Source of the DNA: Dermatophilaceae bacterium Sec6.4
GTDB taxonomy: Bacteria > Actinomycetota > Actinomycetes > Actinomycetales > Dermatophilaceae
Direction of reading: 5' to 3'
Assembly: GCA_039636865.1 (NCBI GenBank)
Contig: CP144172.1
Coordinates: forward strand, 3,596,001 to 3,660,000
DNA length: 64,000 nt
In this document: piece after piece, positions 40,449-50,040 of the stretch
How the letters are laid out: each line of letters starts with the position of its first letter
Position numbering within the stretch: the first letter of the stretch is position 1
Made by a program: the position numbers and the translations under genes
Notes under the pieces: generated by a model
Databases searched by the model: none
The model's input: the letters and a program-made list of their open reading frames with translations, nothing else
Told to the model about the DNA's origin: nothing

Positions 40449-43400
40449 TTCGGGGTCACGCCTTCCATTCCGGTGTGCTCAGTAATGCCTGCCCGCTGTC
40501 GGTAGGACTCGACCAGCTGCGGTAGCGCCGCACCGCGCGGTCGCCGCCCGGGCCGGATGTCGACCGTGAGCGCCTTCGTCTCCTGGATGTGCACGTTCGG
40601 GTCCAACGCGATCGAGGTCAGCTCGTTCATCGCGTCGCCAGTGGTCAGCCCGTTGCCACCCCAGTGGAACGGCATGCCGATCTGGTGCACGATCCGGCCC
40701 TGCACCTTCAGCGGCTGCATCCGCCGGGTCACCATCACCCGCGCCTCGACCGCCCCCCGCGCCGTCACGATGGTGGCCCAGTCGTGGTGCTTCAGCTTGC
40801 GCTCGGCAGCCAGCTCCGGCGAGACCTCGCAGAAGAACGCCGGTTGCAACTCCGCCAGGTAGGGCAGCCAGCGCGTCATACCGCCCGCCGTGAAGTGCTC
40901 GGTGAGGCGGTAGGTCGTTGCGACGTAGGGGAATACGTCGGCGCCCTTGTCCTTGCCGCTGGGGTGGTAGCGGTTGCCCTTGTGGGAGACGACCTGGCGG
41001 ACCGGATTGCGCTGCTGGGTGTAGAGCGCATTCTCGAACGGGCTGTCCTGCGGCTCGTAGTGCGTCGGCATCGGCCCGTCGACCAGGCCGGTCGGCACGT
41101 AGAGCCAGCCCTTCCCGTCGGACTGCATGATGAACGGGTCGTCTCCGCGGATCGCCTCGACACCGGTCGCGCCGTCAGCGGGGCGATAGGTCGGCGCCTT
41201 GGTGGCCTCGAAGTCGGGCACGTCGTCGCCGACCCATTTCTCCTGCTGCGAATCCCACCAGATCAGCTTTTTGCGCTCGCTCCAGGGCTTGCCGTCCGGG
41301 TCGGCCGACGCGCGGTTGTAGAGCTCGCGCCGGTTCGCCGGCCACGCCCACCCCCACTCCAGCGACGAAATGCTCTGCTGCGTATGCGGCTTGCGGCGGG
41401 CCGTCTGGTTGACGCCATCGGCGTACGCGCCGGAGTAGATCCAGCACCCGCAACTGGTGCTGCCGTCGTCCTTGAGCTCGGTGTATCCCGACAGCAGATT
41501 GCCGTCGGCATCGCACCCGTTGATCTCGCGCAAGACGGCGGCCGCGCTGGGGTCGTTGTACTTGCCCTCGGTCGGGTAGTCCCAGGTCAGGTCCAGCACC
41601 GGGGCATCCATCTCATCGGTGGAGCCAGCCAGCTTCGCGCGGATCAGCCGACCCAACTCGTGGATGAACCACAGGTCACTGCGTCGGTCACCGGACGGCT
41701 CGATCGCCTGCTCGTGCCACTGCAGCAGCCGGTTGGTGTTGGTGAACGTGCCCTTCTTCTCGGTGTGCGCGGCGGCCGGGAAGAAGAACACCTCGGTGTC
41801 GATCTCGGCGGTCTTCAGCTCGCCGGTCTGGATCTCCGGGCCGTCCTTCCACCACGTCGCGCTCTCGATGAGCGAGAAGTCGCGCACCACGAGCCAGTCC
41901 AGATTGGCCATCCCACGTCGTTGCATGCCGGCGTTCGCGGATCCGACTGCGGGGTTCTCACCGAGCAGGAAGTAACCCTTGCAGGTGCCGGCGAGCTGGG
42001 CCTGCACCGTCTCGTAGGTGCCGTGGCTACCGGTCAGCCGGGGCAGATAGTCGAAGCGGAAGTCGTTGTCGGCGGTCGCCGCGTCTCCCCACCATGCCTT
42101 GAGGAGACTGACCATGTAAGCGGGCATATTGGCCCAGAAACCCTGCTGCCCGGCGTCCGCCTGCAGGAAGTCAGCCAAGTTCTCGTGCAGGTGCGCGTGC
42201 GGCATCGGGATGTATCCCGGCAACAGATCGAACAGGGTGGGAATGTCGCTGGAACCCTGGATGCTCGCGTGCCCGCGCAGCGCCATGATGCCGCCGCCCG
42301 GTCGGCCGATGTTACCCAGCAACAACTGCAGCACTGCCGCAGCACGGATGTACTGCACGCCCACCGTGTGATGGGTCCACCCGACGGCGTACGCGAACGC
42401 GGAGGTGCGCTCGCGCCCGGAATTCTCGGTCAGCAGGTCAGCCACCTGGTGGAACAGGTGCGGCGGCACGCCGCAGATCTCCTGCACCATCTCCGGGGTG
42501 TAGCGCGCGTAGTGGCGTCTGAGCACCTGGAAGACGCAATTCGGGTCTTCGAGCGTCTCGTCGCGCCGCCAGCTACCGCGCAGGTTGCTACCCGAGCTCT
42601 GTGACTCCGCACGGCCGGCTTCGGAGACGCTTGCGCCGCCGTTGGTGATGTCGTCGTATTGCTTGTCCCGCTCGCCGGAGGCCGCCGCGACCTCGGCGCC
42701 GTCGTACTGCCAGGTCTTGCCGTCGTAGACCCGCGAGTCGGCGTCCATCCCGGAGAAGAGCCCGTCGAGGTCCTCGGTGTCCTGGAAGTCATCCCGCAGG
42801 ATTGTGGCCGCGTTGGTGTAGTTGACGACATAGTCGCGGAAATACCGCTCTTTTGTGAGCACATGGTTGATCAGCGCGCCCAGCCAGACGATGTCGGTGC
42901 CGGCCCGCAGCGGCACGAACACATCGGCCATCGCGCTGGTGCGCGAGAACCGCGGGTCGACGTGGATGATCTTGGCGCCGCGTGCTTTGGCCTCCATCAC
43001 CCACTGGAAGCCGACCGGGTGCGCCTCGGCGAAGTTGGATCCCTCGATCAGGATGCAGTCGGACCGCTGCAGATCCTGCAGGTAGGTCGTGGACCCACCT
43101 CGGCCGAACGACGTGCCGAGGGCAGCGACGGTGGAGCTGTGGCAGATGCGGGCCTGGTTCTCGACCTGCACGATGCCCAGGGCGGTGAAGAGCTTCTTGA
43201 TCAGGTAGTTCTCTTCGTTGTCCAGGGTCGCGCCACCCAGGCTGGCCACACCCATCGTGCGGCGGGTGCGCTTACCGTCGGACTCCCATTCCCAGCCGTC
43301 CTTGCGAGCGGCGATGACCTTGTCGGCGACCTTGTCCATCGCGACGTCGAGGTCCATCCGCTCCCAGTCGGTGCCGCCCGGGCGCCGGTAGAGCACGTGC

Positions 43401-43699
43401 TCCTCACGGGAGTCGCCGGTCGTCAGTTGCAGCGTGGCGGAACCCTTGGGGCAGAGCCGCCCCCGGCTGATCGGCGAATCGGGGTCACCCTCGATCTGGA
43501 TGACCTTGTCGTCCTTGACGAAGACCTGCTGCCCACAACCGACCGCGCAGAACGGGCAGATCGATGGCACCACCTTGTCGGCGGTCGCTGTCCGGGGTTG
43601 CAGCTCTTCGGTCTTACGCGATTTCGCGGCGTCGCGACGCGCGCTGTGGTCGCGGGTCGTCAGTTGCCGCAGTGCCGGCCACGGAAGAGAAGAGGACAT
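40445..43699 (-). CDS. Formate dehydrogenase-N/O-type catalytic (alpha) subunit, Cys form
   Basis: 1084 residues, a molybdopterin oxidoreductase. [4Fe-4S] ligands: C48, C51, C55 and C83 (CPFCAVGC...RLCPKG) with the electron-relay Lys85. The residue aligned with selenocysteine of E. coli FdnG is a normal Cys (C186 in QARICHSSTVA), so no UGA decoding is needed. Other family segments: GSNFAEAHPVGFQWVMEAK, VDPRFSRTSAMADVFVPLRAGTD, HTVGVQYIRAAAVLQLLLGNIGRPGGG. I see no twin-Arg signal with a hydrophobic core, so the complex may face the cytoplasm, unlike FdnG. No fdhD or molybdenum-cofactor genes are in the window. Confidence 0.93.
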   Translation of the reverse strand: MSSSLPWPALRQLTTRDHSARRDAAKSRKTEELQPRTATADKVVPSICPFCAVGCGQQVFVKDDKVIQIEGDPDSPISRGRLCPKGSATLQLTTGDSREEHVLYRRPGGTDWERMDLDVAMDKVADKVIAARKDGWEWESDGKRTRRTMGVASLGGATLDNEENYLIKKLFTALGIVQVENQARICHSSTVAALGTSFGRGGSTTYLQDLQRSDCILIEGSNFAEAHPVGFQWVMEAKARGAKIIHVDPRFSRTSAMADVFVPLRAGTDIVWLGALINHVLTKERYFRDYVVNYTNAATILRDDFQDTEDLDGLFSGMDADSRVYDGKTWQYDGAEVAAASGERDKQYDDITNGGASVSEAGRAESQSSGSNLRGSWRRDETLEDPNCVFQVLRRHYARYTPEMVQEICGVPPHLFHQVADLLTENSGRERTSAFAYAVGWTHHTVGVQYIRAAAVLQLLLGNIGRPGGGIMALRGHASIQGSSDIPTLFDLLPGYIPMPHAHLHENLADFLQADAGQQGFWANMPAYMVSLLKAWWGDAATADNDFRFDYLPRLTGSHGTYETVQAQLAGTCKGYFLLGENPAVGSANAGMQRRGMANLDWLVVRDFSLIESATWWKDGPEIQTGELKTAEIDTEVFFFPAAAHTEKKGTFTNTNRLLQWHEQAIEPSGDRRSDLWFIHELGRLIRAKLAGSTDEMDAPVLDLTWDYPTEGKYNDPSAAAVLREINGCDADGNLLSGYTELKDDGSTSCGCWIYSGAYADGVNQTARRKPHTQQSISSLEWGWAWPANRRELYNRASADPDGKPWSERKKLIWWDSQQEKWVGDDVPDFEATKAPTYRPADGATGVEAIRGDDPFIMQSDGKGWLYVPTGLVDGPMPTHYEPQDSPFENALYTQQRNPVRQVVSHKGNRYHPSGKDKGADVFPYVATTYRLTEHFTAGGMTRWLPYLAELQPAFFCEVSPELAAERKLKHHDWATIVTARGAVEARVMVTRRMQPLKVQGRIVHQIGMPFHWGGNGLTTGDAMNELTSIALDPNVHIQETKALTVDIRPGRRPRGAALPQLVESYRQRAGITEHTGMEGVTPK

Positions 43700-43873
43700 T
43701 CAGAGGGCTCCCATCGCATACAGAACTGCGGATTGGTCGAGACCCGGCCAGGACCGGAACACGACTTGATCTCACTGTGCCACAGGAATTCTCGCTATGG
43801 GTGAGCTGGGAATTCGGTGATAACGCCCACCGCGTGCGGCACCCTGCGCCGGATGAGGCTGAGCCCCTGGGTG

Positions 43874-44380
43874 CTAGATGGGGCTGCCGGTGATCGCCAA
43901 TCGTGGCAGTCGCCCGGTTTTTGCCGACTTGCGGCGAAGGTCGACCGTGACCACCCACAGCAGGAATACGTGGTGTCGCAGGGGCACTGAGTCCACCAAC
44001 CACAGCTGTCGCCGATCGGTCAGCCTGCCCGCACTCTCGCTGCGACCGAGCACCTGTTTGTCGAGAGAGACCTCGAGGGATCGACCGGACCCTTTGAGGA
44101 CGTAGACCCCGGCGGCGGTCTGGACCTCCCAGCGAGGGAACAGCGCGCCGTGTTTCTCTGCGGCCATACTCGGTTCATCCGGCTCGCTGGACCCCGCGCA
44201 GGCCCTGGTCGCGAGGATGTCGCCACCGAACGCCTTGGTGAAGGCCCATTCCTGCCCGTCGAAGCGGGCGGTGGCGCGCTCGCGCATCATCGTCTCGTCG
44301 AAGTCGCCGATCTGCTTGCCGTTCAACAGCAGCCGGTTATCGCCCCATCCGCTGCCCCACGTCAGCACACGTTGATTCAT
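43874..44380 (-). CDS. Small protein of unknown function with one membrane segment
   Basis: About 168 residues from the ATG at 44380. It begins LTWGSGWGDNRLLLNGKQIGDFDE and alternates strands with charged turns through WAFTKAFGGDILATRA, WEVQTAAGVYVLKGS and SLEVSLDKQVLGRS, suggesting a beta-barrel or sandwich, and has a hydrophobic stretch (HHVFLLWVVTV) near the end. It could be a tubby/LURP-one-like fold, but this is a guess from strand pattern. It starts 16 bases after the sugar-isomerase-like gene and is probably cotranscribed with it. Confidence 0.65.
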   Translation of the reverse strand: MNQRVLTWGSGWGDNRLLLNGKQIGDFDETMMRERATARFDGQEWAFTKAFGGDILATRACAGSSEPDEPSMAAEKHGALFPRWEVQTAAGVYVLKGSGRSLEVSLDKQVLGRSESAGRLTDRRQLWLVDSVPLRHHVFLLWVVTVDLRRKSAKTGRLPRLAITGSPI

Positions 44381-44396
44381 GACGAAGACGGCGTCG

Positions 44397-45197
44397 TCAG
44401 GCGGGGGCAGCGAAGTTGAGACGGGCAAAGACAAGCGCCTCCGCCAGGTCCAGTTCGCGCTCGGCCTCGTCCAACTTGCGGGTGCTGACCTCCAGCACGA
44501 TCGACCCCTCGTACCCCTGCCCCGCCAGCGTCTCCAGGAACTGGGCACACGGCTGAGTGCCGCGCCCCGGCACCAGATGCTCGTCCTTGAACGATCCCGA
44601 ACCGTCCGCCAGGTGCACGTGCGCCAATCGCTGCCCCAACGCCTCCTGCATCGCCATCGCATCCGACCCGGACGTCGCCGTGTGCGACAGGTCGAGCGTC
44701 ACGTGCGCGTAGTCCAGACCCACCGGATCCCACCCCGGCAGATACGCCTGCATCTCCCGCGCGCGCGCCCGCCACGGGAACATGTTCTCCACCGCCAGTT
44801 GGATATCTGTCTCTTCCTCCCGCTGCGCGACACCCTGCACGAATTGCGCCGCATAGTCCCGCTGCCACCTGAACGGCGGGTGCAGCACGACCGTGTCGGC
44901 GCCGACCTCCTGCGCCAACCGCACCGAGTTGTCGACCTTGTCCCATGGCTCGGTACCCCAGATTCGTTGCGTGAGTAGCAGCGTCGGCGCATGAATCGAT
45001 ACGACCGGCAGTTGGTAGTGATCGATGAGACGCAGCAGCGCGCCACCCTCCTGACTCACCGGGTCGTTCCAGACCATTATCTCGACCCCGTCGTATCCCA
45101 GCCGGTCGGCCAGATCGAAAGTGGCTGCGACGCCCAGCGGGTACACCGAGGCGCTGGACAGCGCGATCTTGGCGTTCGGAATCCGACTGATGCTCAC
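44397..45197 (-). CDS. Sugar phosphate isomerase/epimerase-like TIM-barrel protein
   Basis: 266 residues from a GTG at 45197 that overlaps the ppx stop (GTGA). AP-endonuclease-2-like TIM barrel: [72 protein letters not shown], and [11 protein letters not shown]; the His, Glu and Asp residues named would form the metal site. Substrate unknown. The adjacency to a Ppx/GppA gene is common in actinobacteria. Confidence 0.88.
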   Translation of the reverse strand: MSISRIPNAKIALSSASVYPLGVAATFDLADRLGYDGVEIMVWNDPVSQEGGALLRLIDHYQLPVVSIHAPTLLLTQRIWGTEPWDKVDNSVRLAQEVGADTVVLHPPFRWQRDYAAQFVQGVAQREEETDIQLAVENMFPWRARAREMQAYLPGWDPVGLDYAHVTLDLSHTATSGSDAMAMQEALGQRLAHVHLADGSGSFKDEHLVPGRGTQPCAQFLETLAGQGYEGSIVLEVSTRKLDEAERELDLAEALVFARLNFAAPA

Positions 45198-46135
45198 TGC
45201 TCGGTGTCCCACCCGTTGATGGTGTCGAGGCGGCGCAGAATGACGCCCTCGCGCAGCGCCCACGGGCACAGGGTCAGTTGCGACACGTTGAGCAACTCCA
45301 TCGCACCCTCGATCACCATCGCACCGGCCAGCATCTGGGCGGACCGACTCTGCGACACACCCGGCAGGTCGGACCGCTGCGCGGCGCTCATGGCGGCCAG
45401 CTTCGGCACCAGCGCGGTCAGGTCCGATCGGGTGAGCGTCCGCAGCACGTACGGGCCCTCCTCCTTCGGCGCAGCCCCGCAGATCCGCGCCAGCGACCGG
45501 ATGGTCTTGCTGGTGCCGACCACCTGATCGGGACTACCCACCCGCGACACGTCACGCAGGTTGCGCGCGATCTGGGTGCGGATCCGTTTGCGCAACTCGC
45601 GAAGGTCTTGCGGCGACGGGGGATCCCCGTCCAGTGACCGGGTGAGACGTCCGGCACCCAACGGCAGGCTGATCGCGGCGTCCGGCACCTCATCCAGTCC
45701 GTTGGCCAATTCCAGCGATCCCCCGCCGATGTCGATCATCAACAACCGACCGGCCGACCACCCGAACCAACGGCGTACCGCGAGAAAGGTCACCGACGAC
45801 TCCTCCTCACCGGTCAACACCCGAAGGTCCACCCCGGTCTGCTTCAGGACGGTCGCCACCACGTCCTCGGTGTTGGGTGCCTCACGGACAGCGCTGGTCG
45901 CGAACGCCAGCAACTCCTCGGCGCCCTGGTCCTCGGCGATCTCCTTGCACTCGGCGATGAATCCGACCAGCGCATCGACACCGTCGGGCGCAATGTTGCC
46001 GTCGGGGTTCGTGTGCTCGGACAGCCGCAGCTCGCGCTTGTGGGAGGCAGCCGGGATCGGGTGAGCGCCGTAGTGGGCATCCACCAGAAGCAGGTGAACC
46101 GTGTTCGAACCCACATCGATCACTCCGAGACGCAT
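45194..46135 (-). CDS. Ppx/GppA phosphatase family protein (exopolyphosphatase-like)
   Basis: 313 residues, an ASKHA-fold phosphatase: [18 protein letters not shown] (phosphate 1 loop), [39 protein letters not shown] (phosphate 2 loop), [12 protein letters not shown]. Actinobacterial short Ppx proteins act on polyphosphate or (p)ppGpp-related substrates. The ATG at 46135 is 6 bases after a TAGTTT box, suggesting a leaderless transcript that continues into the TIM-barrel gene. Confidence 0.93.
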   Translation of the reverse strand: MRLGVIDVGSNTVHLLLVDAHYGAHPIPAASHKRELRLSEHTNPDGNIAPDGVDALVGFIAECKEIAEDQGAEELLAFATSAVREAPNTEDVVATVLKQTGVDLRVLTGEEESSVTFLAVRRWFGWSAGRLLMIDIGGGSLELANGLDEVPDAAISLPLGAGRLTRSLDGDPPSPQDLRELRKRIRTQIARNLRDVSRVGSPDQVVGTSKTIRSLARICGAAPKEEGPYVLRTLTRSDLTALVPKLAAMSAAQRSDLPGVSQSRSAQMLAGAMVIEGAMELLNVSQLTLCPWALREGVILRRLDTINGWDTEQ

Positions 46136-46141
46136 GTCGTA

Positions 46142-46147
46142 AAACTA
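46142..46147 (-). promoter_or_regulatory. -10 box of the ppx-like gene (leaderless)
   Basis: TAGTTT on the minus strand, 6 bases before the ATG at 46135. Confidence 0.45.
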
Positions 46148-46159
46148 GCCCGCCGCCGA

Positions 46160-46660
46160 TCAGCCGGTGAGCACCATCCACTGTCGGCCGTCCAGGATCT
46201 CGCGCACAGCGTCCAGATGCCCCGCGTGGCACGATGTCTCGACCATCACGTGCAGCATGATCTCGCCGAGGTCATCCATCTGCCAGTCACCGAACAACTC
46301 CGTTGGCCACCATGCCGGGCCGGCACCGACCGGCGTGCGTGCGATGACCGCGTCGGAGCGGGCGATTGCCGCCCGGTACCGATCGACCATCCGCACAGCG
46401 GGCACGTCCAGCGGCACGACCCAGGCATTCGGCGCGTTCGCGAGGTCATAGTTCTGCCCGGCAACGACCGCGGTGAACCAGAAATCCTCCACATCCATCG
46501 CGAGATGCGACAGCATCGACGCCGCTGACCATCCGGACGCCAGCACCGGCTGCCGCAGCTGTTGTTCGGTCAGCCCGTCGACGATGCCGAGCACGTGTCG
46601 CCGCTGCGCGTGCAGGTAGTCCAACAGCAGGTCACGTCGCTCGTCCGCTGCTCGGGTCAT
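46160..46660 (-). CDS. DinB-like (DUF664-type) protein
   Basis: 166 residues, four-helix-bundle DinB superfamily: RRDLLLDYLHAQRRHVLGIVDGL, SGWSAASMLSHLAMDVEDFW, and the C-terminal LHVMVETSCHAGHLDAVREIL. The three His positions typical of the DinB metal site are visible (SHL, HVM, HAGHLD). Members include mycothiol- or bacillithiol-dependent transferases; the precise activity is unknown. It is divergent from the Cys-rich gene. Confidence 0.85.
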   Translation of the reverse strand: MTRAADERRDLLLDYLHAQRRHVLGIVDGLTEQQLRQPVLASGWSAASMLSHLAMDVEDFWFTAVVAGQNYDLANAPNAWVVPLDVPAVRMVDRYRAAIARSDAVIARTPVGAGPAWWPTELFGDWQMDDLGEIMLHVMVETSCHAGHLDAVREILDGRQWMVLTG

Positions 46661-46689
46661 GGCGACAGTGTGCCCGTCATCACACCCAT

Positions 46690-46695
46690 TAACAT
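46690..46695 (+). promoter_or_regulatory. -10 box of the Cys-rich protein gene (leaderless)
   Basis: TAACAT lies 6 bases before the GTG at 46702. Confidence 0.45.
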
Positions 46696-46701
46696 CCCTA
46701 T

Positions 46702-47496
46702 GTGAGCGAAACGGGTCCGGACATCGCGCGGAGCTGGGTCGAATTCGACAATCCGGACGAGCCCAACGAGCGGTTCCGCTGCGACCTGACGTGGCTCACC
46801 TCGGACTGGACCTGTATCTACGGCCGTGGCTGCGAGGGGATCTACGCCGGTCGACCCGACGACGGGTGCTGCACCCTCGGCGCGCATTTCTCCGACAAGG
46901 CAGATATCAAGAACGTGCGCCGCGCCGTCAAGGAGCTCGGCCCCGACGAGTGGCAGTTCCACGATGCGGGCCACAGCGATCTCGGGTGGCGCGAGAAGGA
47001 GGACGGGGCCACCAAGACCCGCGTCGTCGACGGTGCCTGCATCTTCCTGAACAGGCCCGGATTCCCGGCCGGGGACGGCTGCGCACTGCACCAGCACGCC
47101 GTGCTGACCGGTGTACCGCCCCACACGATCAAACCGGACGTGTGCTGGCAGCTGCCCCTGCGACGTACCTTCCGTACCGTCGAACGCACCGATGACACGT
47201 CCTACCTGGAGGTCTCCATCGGCGAGTACGAGCGCAGCGGGTGGGGCCCGGGCGGGCATGACCTGGACTGGTACTGCTCCTCCAATCCGCAGGCGCACGT
47301 CGGCACCGAGCCGGTCTACGTGTCCGAATCGGGTGAGCTGCGGCATCTGATGGGTGATGCGGGATATGACCTGCTGGCCACCCACTGCGAGGCGCATCTG
47401 GCGCTCGTGGCAGCCGCCTCGGCAATGCCCGGCCACCGCTCGCTGCTACCCCTGCTGATGCACCCGGCGACGCTGGCTGCGCGCGGCTGTCGGTAG
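46702..47496 (+). CDS. Cys-rich conserved-looking protein of unknown function
   Basis: 264 residues, cytoplasmic by composition. Cys are clustered: [29 protein letters not shown] in the first 60 residues, then [31 protein letters not shown] and THCEAHLAL. The spacing resembles YkgJ-like metal or iron-sulfur binding proteins, and the His near several Cys fits metal binding, but I cannot assign a family with certainty. It directly precedes radA (20-base gap), though radA has its own -10 box. Confidence 0.7.
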   Translation: MSETGPDIARSWVEFDNPDEPNERFRCDLTWLTSDWTCIYGRGCEGIYAGRPDDGCCTLGAHFSDKADIKNVRRAVKELGPDEWQFHDAGHSDLGWREKEDGATKTRVVDGACIFLNRPGFPAGDGCALHQHAVLTGVPPHTIKPDVCWQLPLRRTFRTVERTDDTSYLEVSIGEYERSGWGPGGHDLDWYCSSNPQAHVGTEPVYVSESGELRHLMGDAGYDLLATHCEAHLALVAAASAMPGHRSLLPLLMHPATLAARGCR

Positions 47497-47503
47497 CAGC
47501 ACC

Positions 47504-47509
47504 TACCGT
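47504..47509 (+). promoter_or_regulatory. -10 box of radA (leaderless)
   Basis: TACCGT lies 7 bases before the radA ATG at 47517. Confidence 0.45.
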
Positions 47510-47516
47510 CCTGCGT

Positions 47517-48914
47517 ATGCCGTCCGCCACGACCCGTCGCAAACCGCCCGCGCCGAGCTACCGCTGCACCGAGTGCGGCTGGACGGCGATCAAGTGGGTC
47601 GGGCGGTGCGGGGAATGTCAGGCCTGGGGCACGGTGGAGGAAGTCGGCCAGGCCGGGGTCCACACCACCGCGGCAAGCGTGCTCGATCGGCCCGCTGTAC
47701 CCATCGGTGAGGTCGACGGGTCGCAGGCGACTGCCCGGCCCACCGGAGTCAGCGAATTCGACCGGGTGCTGGGCGGCGGGCTGGTCCCCGGCGCCGTCGT
47801 CCTGGTTGCCGGCGAGCCCGGCATCGGCAAATCCACCCTGCTGCTGGATGTCGCCGCGCGCGCCGCGCGCACCCCGCGCAAGGTGCTCTACGTCAGCGGC
47901 GAGGAATCCGCAGCCCAGGTGCGGGTACGCGCCGAGCGCATCGAAGCGCTGGCCCGCACGCTCTACCTCGCCAGCGAGACCGACCTCGCGACTGTTCTCG
48001 CGCAGGTCGACCAGGTCGCTCCCGAGCTGCTCATCATCGACTCCGTGCAGACGATCGGGTCCGCCGATCTACCCGGCGCCCCCGGCAATGTCGCGCAGGT
48101 CCGCGAGGTCGCGGCAGCGATCATCCAGGTCGCCAAGCAACGCGGTATCAGCGTGCTGCTCGTCGGGCACGTCACCAAGGACGGCTCGATCGCCGGGCCT
48201 CGCGTGCTGGAGCACCTGGTCGACGTCGTCATCCAGTTCGAGGGCGAACGGCACTCCCGCCTGCGCCTCGTACGCGCCGCCAAGAACCGTTACGGGCCCA
48301 CCGACGAGGTGGGGTGCTTCGACCTGTCCGACGTCGGCATCGTCGGGCTGCCGGATCCGAGCGGGCTGTTCCTGACGCGCCGCGAGCAACCCGTCCCGGG
48401 TACCTGCGTCACCGTCACGCTCGAGGGCCGCCGGCCGCTGGTGACCGAAGTGCAGGCCCTGATGGTCGAGGGATCGCCGGGTAACCCGCGCCGCACGACC
48501 AGCGGCATCGACTCTTCGCGGGCGGCGATGATCCTGGCAGTGCTGGACCGCCGCGCCGGTCTGCCGGTATCCCGCAGCGACTGCTACCTGTCCACTGTCG
48601 GCGGGGTGCGCCTGAGCGAACCGGCCGCAGACCTGGCGATTGCGCTCGCCATTGCCAGCGGTGTCATCGACCGCCCGGTCGGCAACGACACCCTCGCTGT
48701 CGGCGAGGTCGGCCTGGCCGGTGAGATACGCGCCGTGTCCGGGGTCGCCCGACGGCTCGCCGAGGCCTGGCGCATCGGTTTTCGCAACGCCGTCATCCCG
48801 GCTGGTTCGCTCGCGGGTGAAGCCGCGCCGGAGGGTATGCGGGTATTCGAAGTGAACGACGTCTCAGAGGCCGTCCGCCTCATCGGAAACGCTGACCTTC
48901 GCGCGAAGCAATAG
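47517..48914 (+). CDS. radA: DNA repair protein RadA
   Basis: 465 residues. An N-terminal zinc finger (C17, C20, C31, C34 in YRCTECGW...GRCGECQAW), a RecA-like ATPase with Walker [14 protein letters not shown] (about 99-110), the RadA-specific [11 protein letters not shown], and a Lon-like C-terminal domain ([29 protein letters not shown]). It promotes branch migration in recombination. disA follows, as in many Gram-positives; RadA is known to interact with DisA in Bacillus. Confidence 0.96.
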   Translation: MPSATTRRKPPAPSYRCTECGWTAIKWVGRCGECQAWGTVEEVGQAGVHTTAASVLDRPAVPIGEVDGSQATARPTGVSEFDRVLGGGLVPGAVVLVAGEPGIGKSTLLLDVAARAARTPRKVLYVSGEESAAQVRVRAERIEALARTLYLASETDLATVLAQVDQVAPELLIIDSVQTIGSADLPGAPGNVAQVREVAAAIIQVAKQRGISVLLVGHVTKDGSIAGPRVLEHLVDVVIQFEGERHSRLRLVRAAKNRYGPTDEVGCFDLSDVGIVGLPDPSGLFLTRREQPVPGTCVTVTLEGRRPLVTEVQALMVEGSPGNPRRTTSGIDSSRAAMILAVLDRRAGLPVSRSDCYLSTVGGVRLSEPAADLAIALAIASGVIDRPVGNDTLAVGEVGLAGEIRAVSGVARRLAEAWRIGFRNAVIPAGSLAGEAAPEGMRVFEVNDVSEAVRLIGNADLRAKQ

Positions 48915-48927
48915 ATCGCGCGAAGCA
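48899..48927 (+). promoter_or_regulatory. 12-base direct repeats upstream of the disA promoter
   Basis: TCGCGCGAAGCA occurs at 48899-48910 and again at 48916-48927, 17 bases apart start to start. The first copy overlaps the radA stop and sits in a 12-base palindrome (CTTCGCGCGAAG, 48898-48909). They end 15 bases before the disA -10 box, covering the -35 region. Confidence 0.4.
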
Positions 48928-48942
48928 GTGGAAATACTGCAA

Positions 48943-48948
48943 TAGAAT
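48943..48948 (+). promoter_or_regulatory. -10 box of disA (leaderless)
   Basis: TAGAAT, a strong match to TANNNT, lies 7 bases before the GTG at 48956. Confidence 0.55.
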
Positions 48949-48955
48949 TCGGCCT

Positions 48956-50032
48956 GTGCCATCCCCCGAGGAACAGCTGATGCGCGAAACGCTGGCTGAC
49001 GCTGCCCCCGGCACTCAACTACGCGACGCCCTGGAGCGCATCCTGCGCGGTCGCACCGGTGCATTGATCGTGGTCGGTAACGACGAGGTCGTCGAATCCA
49101 TCAGTACCGGCGGCTTCCCCATCGACATCCCGTTCTCCTCGACCCGGGTACGCGAGTTGGCCAAGATGGACGGCGCGATCGTGCTGGACTCCAACGTCAG
49201 CCGGATCATCAGTGCGGCCGTCCAACTCGTGCCCGACCCGACCATCCAGACGCGCGAATCCGGCACCCGGCACCGCACGGCGGAGCGGGTAGCGAAGCAG
49301 ACCGGCCTACCCGTCATCTCGGTCAGTCAGTCGATGCAGACCATCGCGCTCTACGTCGGCTCGTTGCGGCATGTCATGGAAGGCTCCAACGCGATCCTGT
49401 CGCGTGCCGGCCAGGCCCTGCAAACCCTCGAGCGCTACAAATCCCGCCTCGACGAGGTGGCCCGCACGCTGTCCGCGCTGGAGATCGAAGACCTCGTCAC
49501 CGTCCGTGATGTGGCGACCGTGCTGCAACGCCTGGAGATGGTGCGCCGGATCAGCGAAGAGATCGCGGAGTACGTCGTCGAGCTCGGTGTCGACGGCCGG
49601 CTGATGTCACTGCAGTTGGACGAGCTGGTCGGCACCCTCGCGCACGACCGGGAGCTCATCGTGCGTGACTACCTCGAAGTCGCCGGCGAAGAGGGCGCGA
49701 TGGATGCCGCCCTGGAGCGGCTGGCCGACATCACTTCGGTCGACCTGTTGGACCTGCAGGCCGCCGCTGGGGCGCTGGGTTACGCACGAATGGCGGACCT
49801 GCTCGATTCGGCGGCTTCCCCACGCGGCTACCGGCTGTTGAGCAAGATCCCTCGCCTCCCCGGGCCGATCGTCGACGGTCTGGTCGAGCACTTCGGCAGT
49901 TTGCAGAAGCTACTCGCAGCCGATTTCGAGAACCTGAGAGCCGTCGACGGAGTCGGAGAGCTACGCGCCCGCTCGGTGCGTGAGGGGCTGTCCCGACTGG
50001 CCGAGAACAGCATCCTTGAGCGCTATGTCTGA
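48956..50032 (+). CDS. disA: DNA integrity scanning protein DisA (diadenylate cyclase)
   Basis: 358 residues from a GTG. The N-terminal DAC domain shows the MDGAIVLD (DGA at 72-74) and [10 protein letters not shown] (RHR at 105-107) motifs needed to make c-di-AMP from two ATP. A helical spine (about 150-290) and a C-terminal helix-hairpin-helix DNA-binding domain ([23 protein letters not shown]) follow. DisA scans DNA and lowers c-di-AMP at branched structures. Own leaderless promoter; mutY starts 8 bases after its stop. Confidence 0.96.
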   Translation: MPSPEEQLMRETLADAAPGTQLRDALERILRGRTGALIVVGNDEVVESISTGGFPIDIPFSSTRVRELAKMDGAIVLDSNVSRIISAAVQLVPDPTIQTRESGTRHRTAERVAKQTGLPVISVSQSMQTIALYVGSLRHVMEGSNAILSRAGQALQTLERYKSRLDEVARTLSALEIEDLVTVRDVATVLQRLEMVRRISEEIAEYVVELGVDGRLMSLQLDELVGTLAHDRELIVRDYLEVAGEEGAMDAALERLADITSVDLLDLQAAAGALGYARMADLLDSAASPRGYRLLSKIPRLPGPIVDGLVEHFGSLQKLLAADFENLRAVDGVGELRARSVREGLSRLAENSILERYV

Positions 50033-50040
50033 TTCAAGCG

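Noticed and set aside
40589..42604. 671-codon open frame on the plus strand, antisense to the formate dehydrogenase alpha subunit
   Set aside because: It mirrors a strongly supported gene; its product is low-complexity Arg/Gly/Val/His without motifs. Long antisense frames are common in high-GC genes.
43142..43144. Selenocysteine use in formate dehydrogenase
   Set aside because: The codon at the Sec-equivalent site encodes Cys (C186 in QARICHSS), and no in-frame TGA occurs in the gene.
43785..43815. GGAATTC repeated at 43785 and 43809 upstream of the formate dehydrogenase genes
   Set aside because: Only 7 bases long; it could be a regulator site, but two hits of this length are weak evidence.
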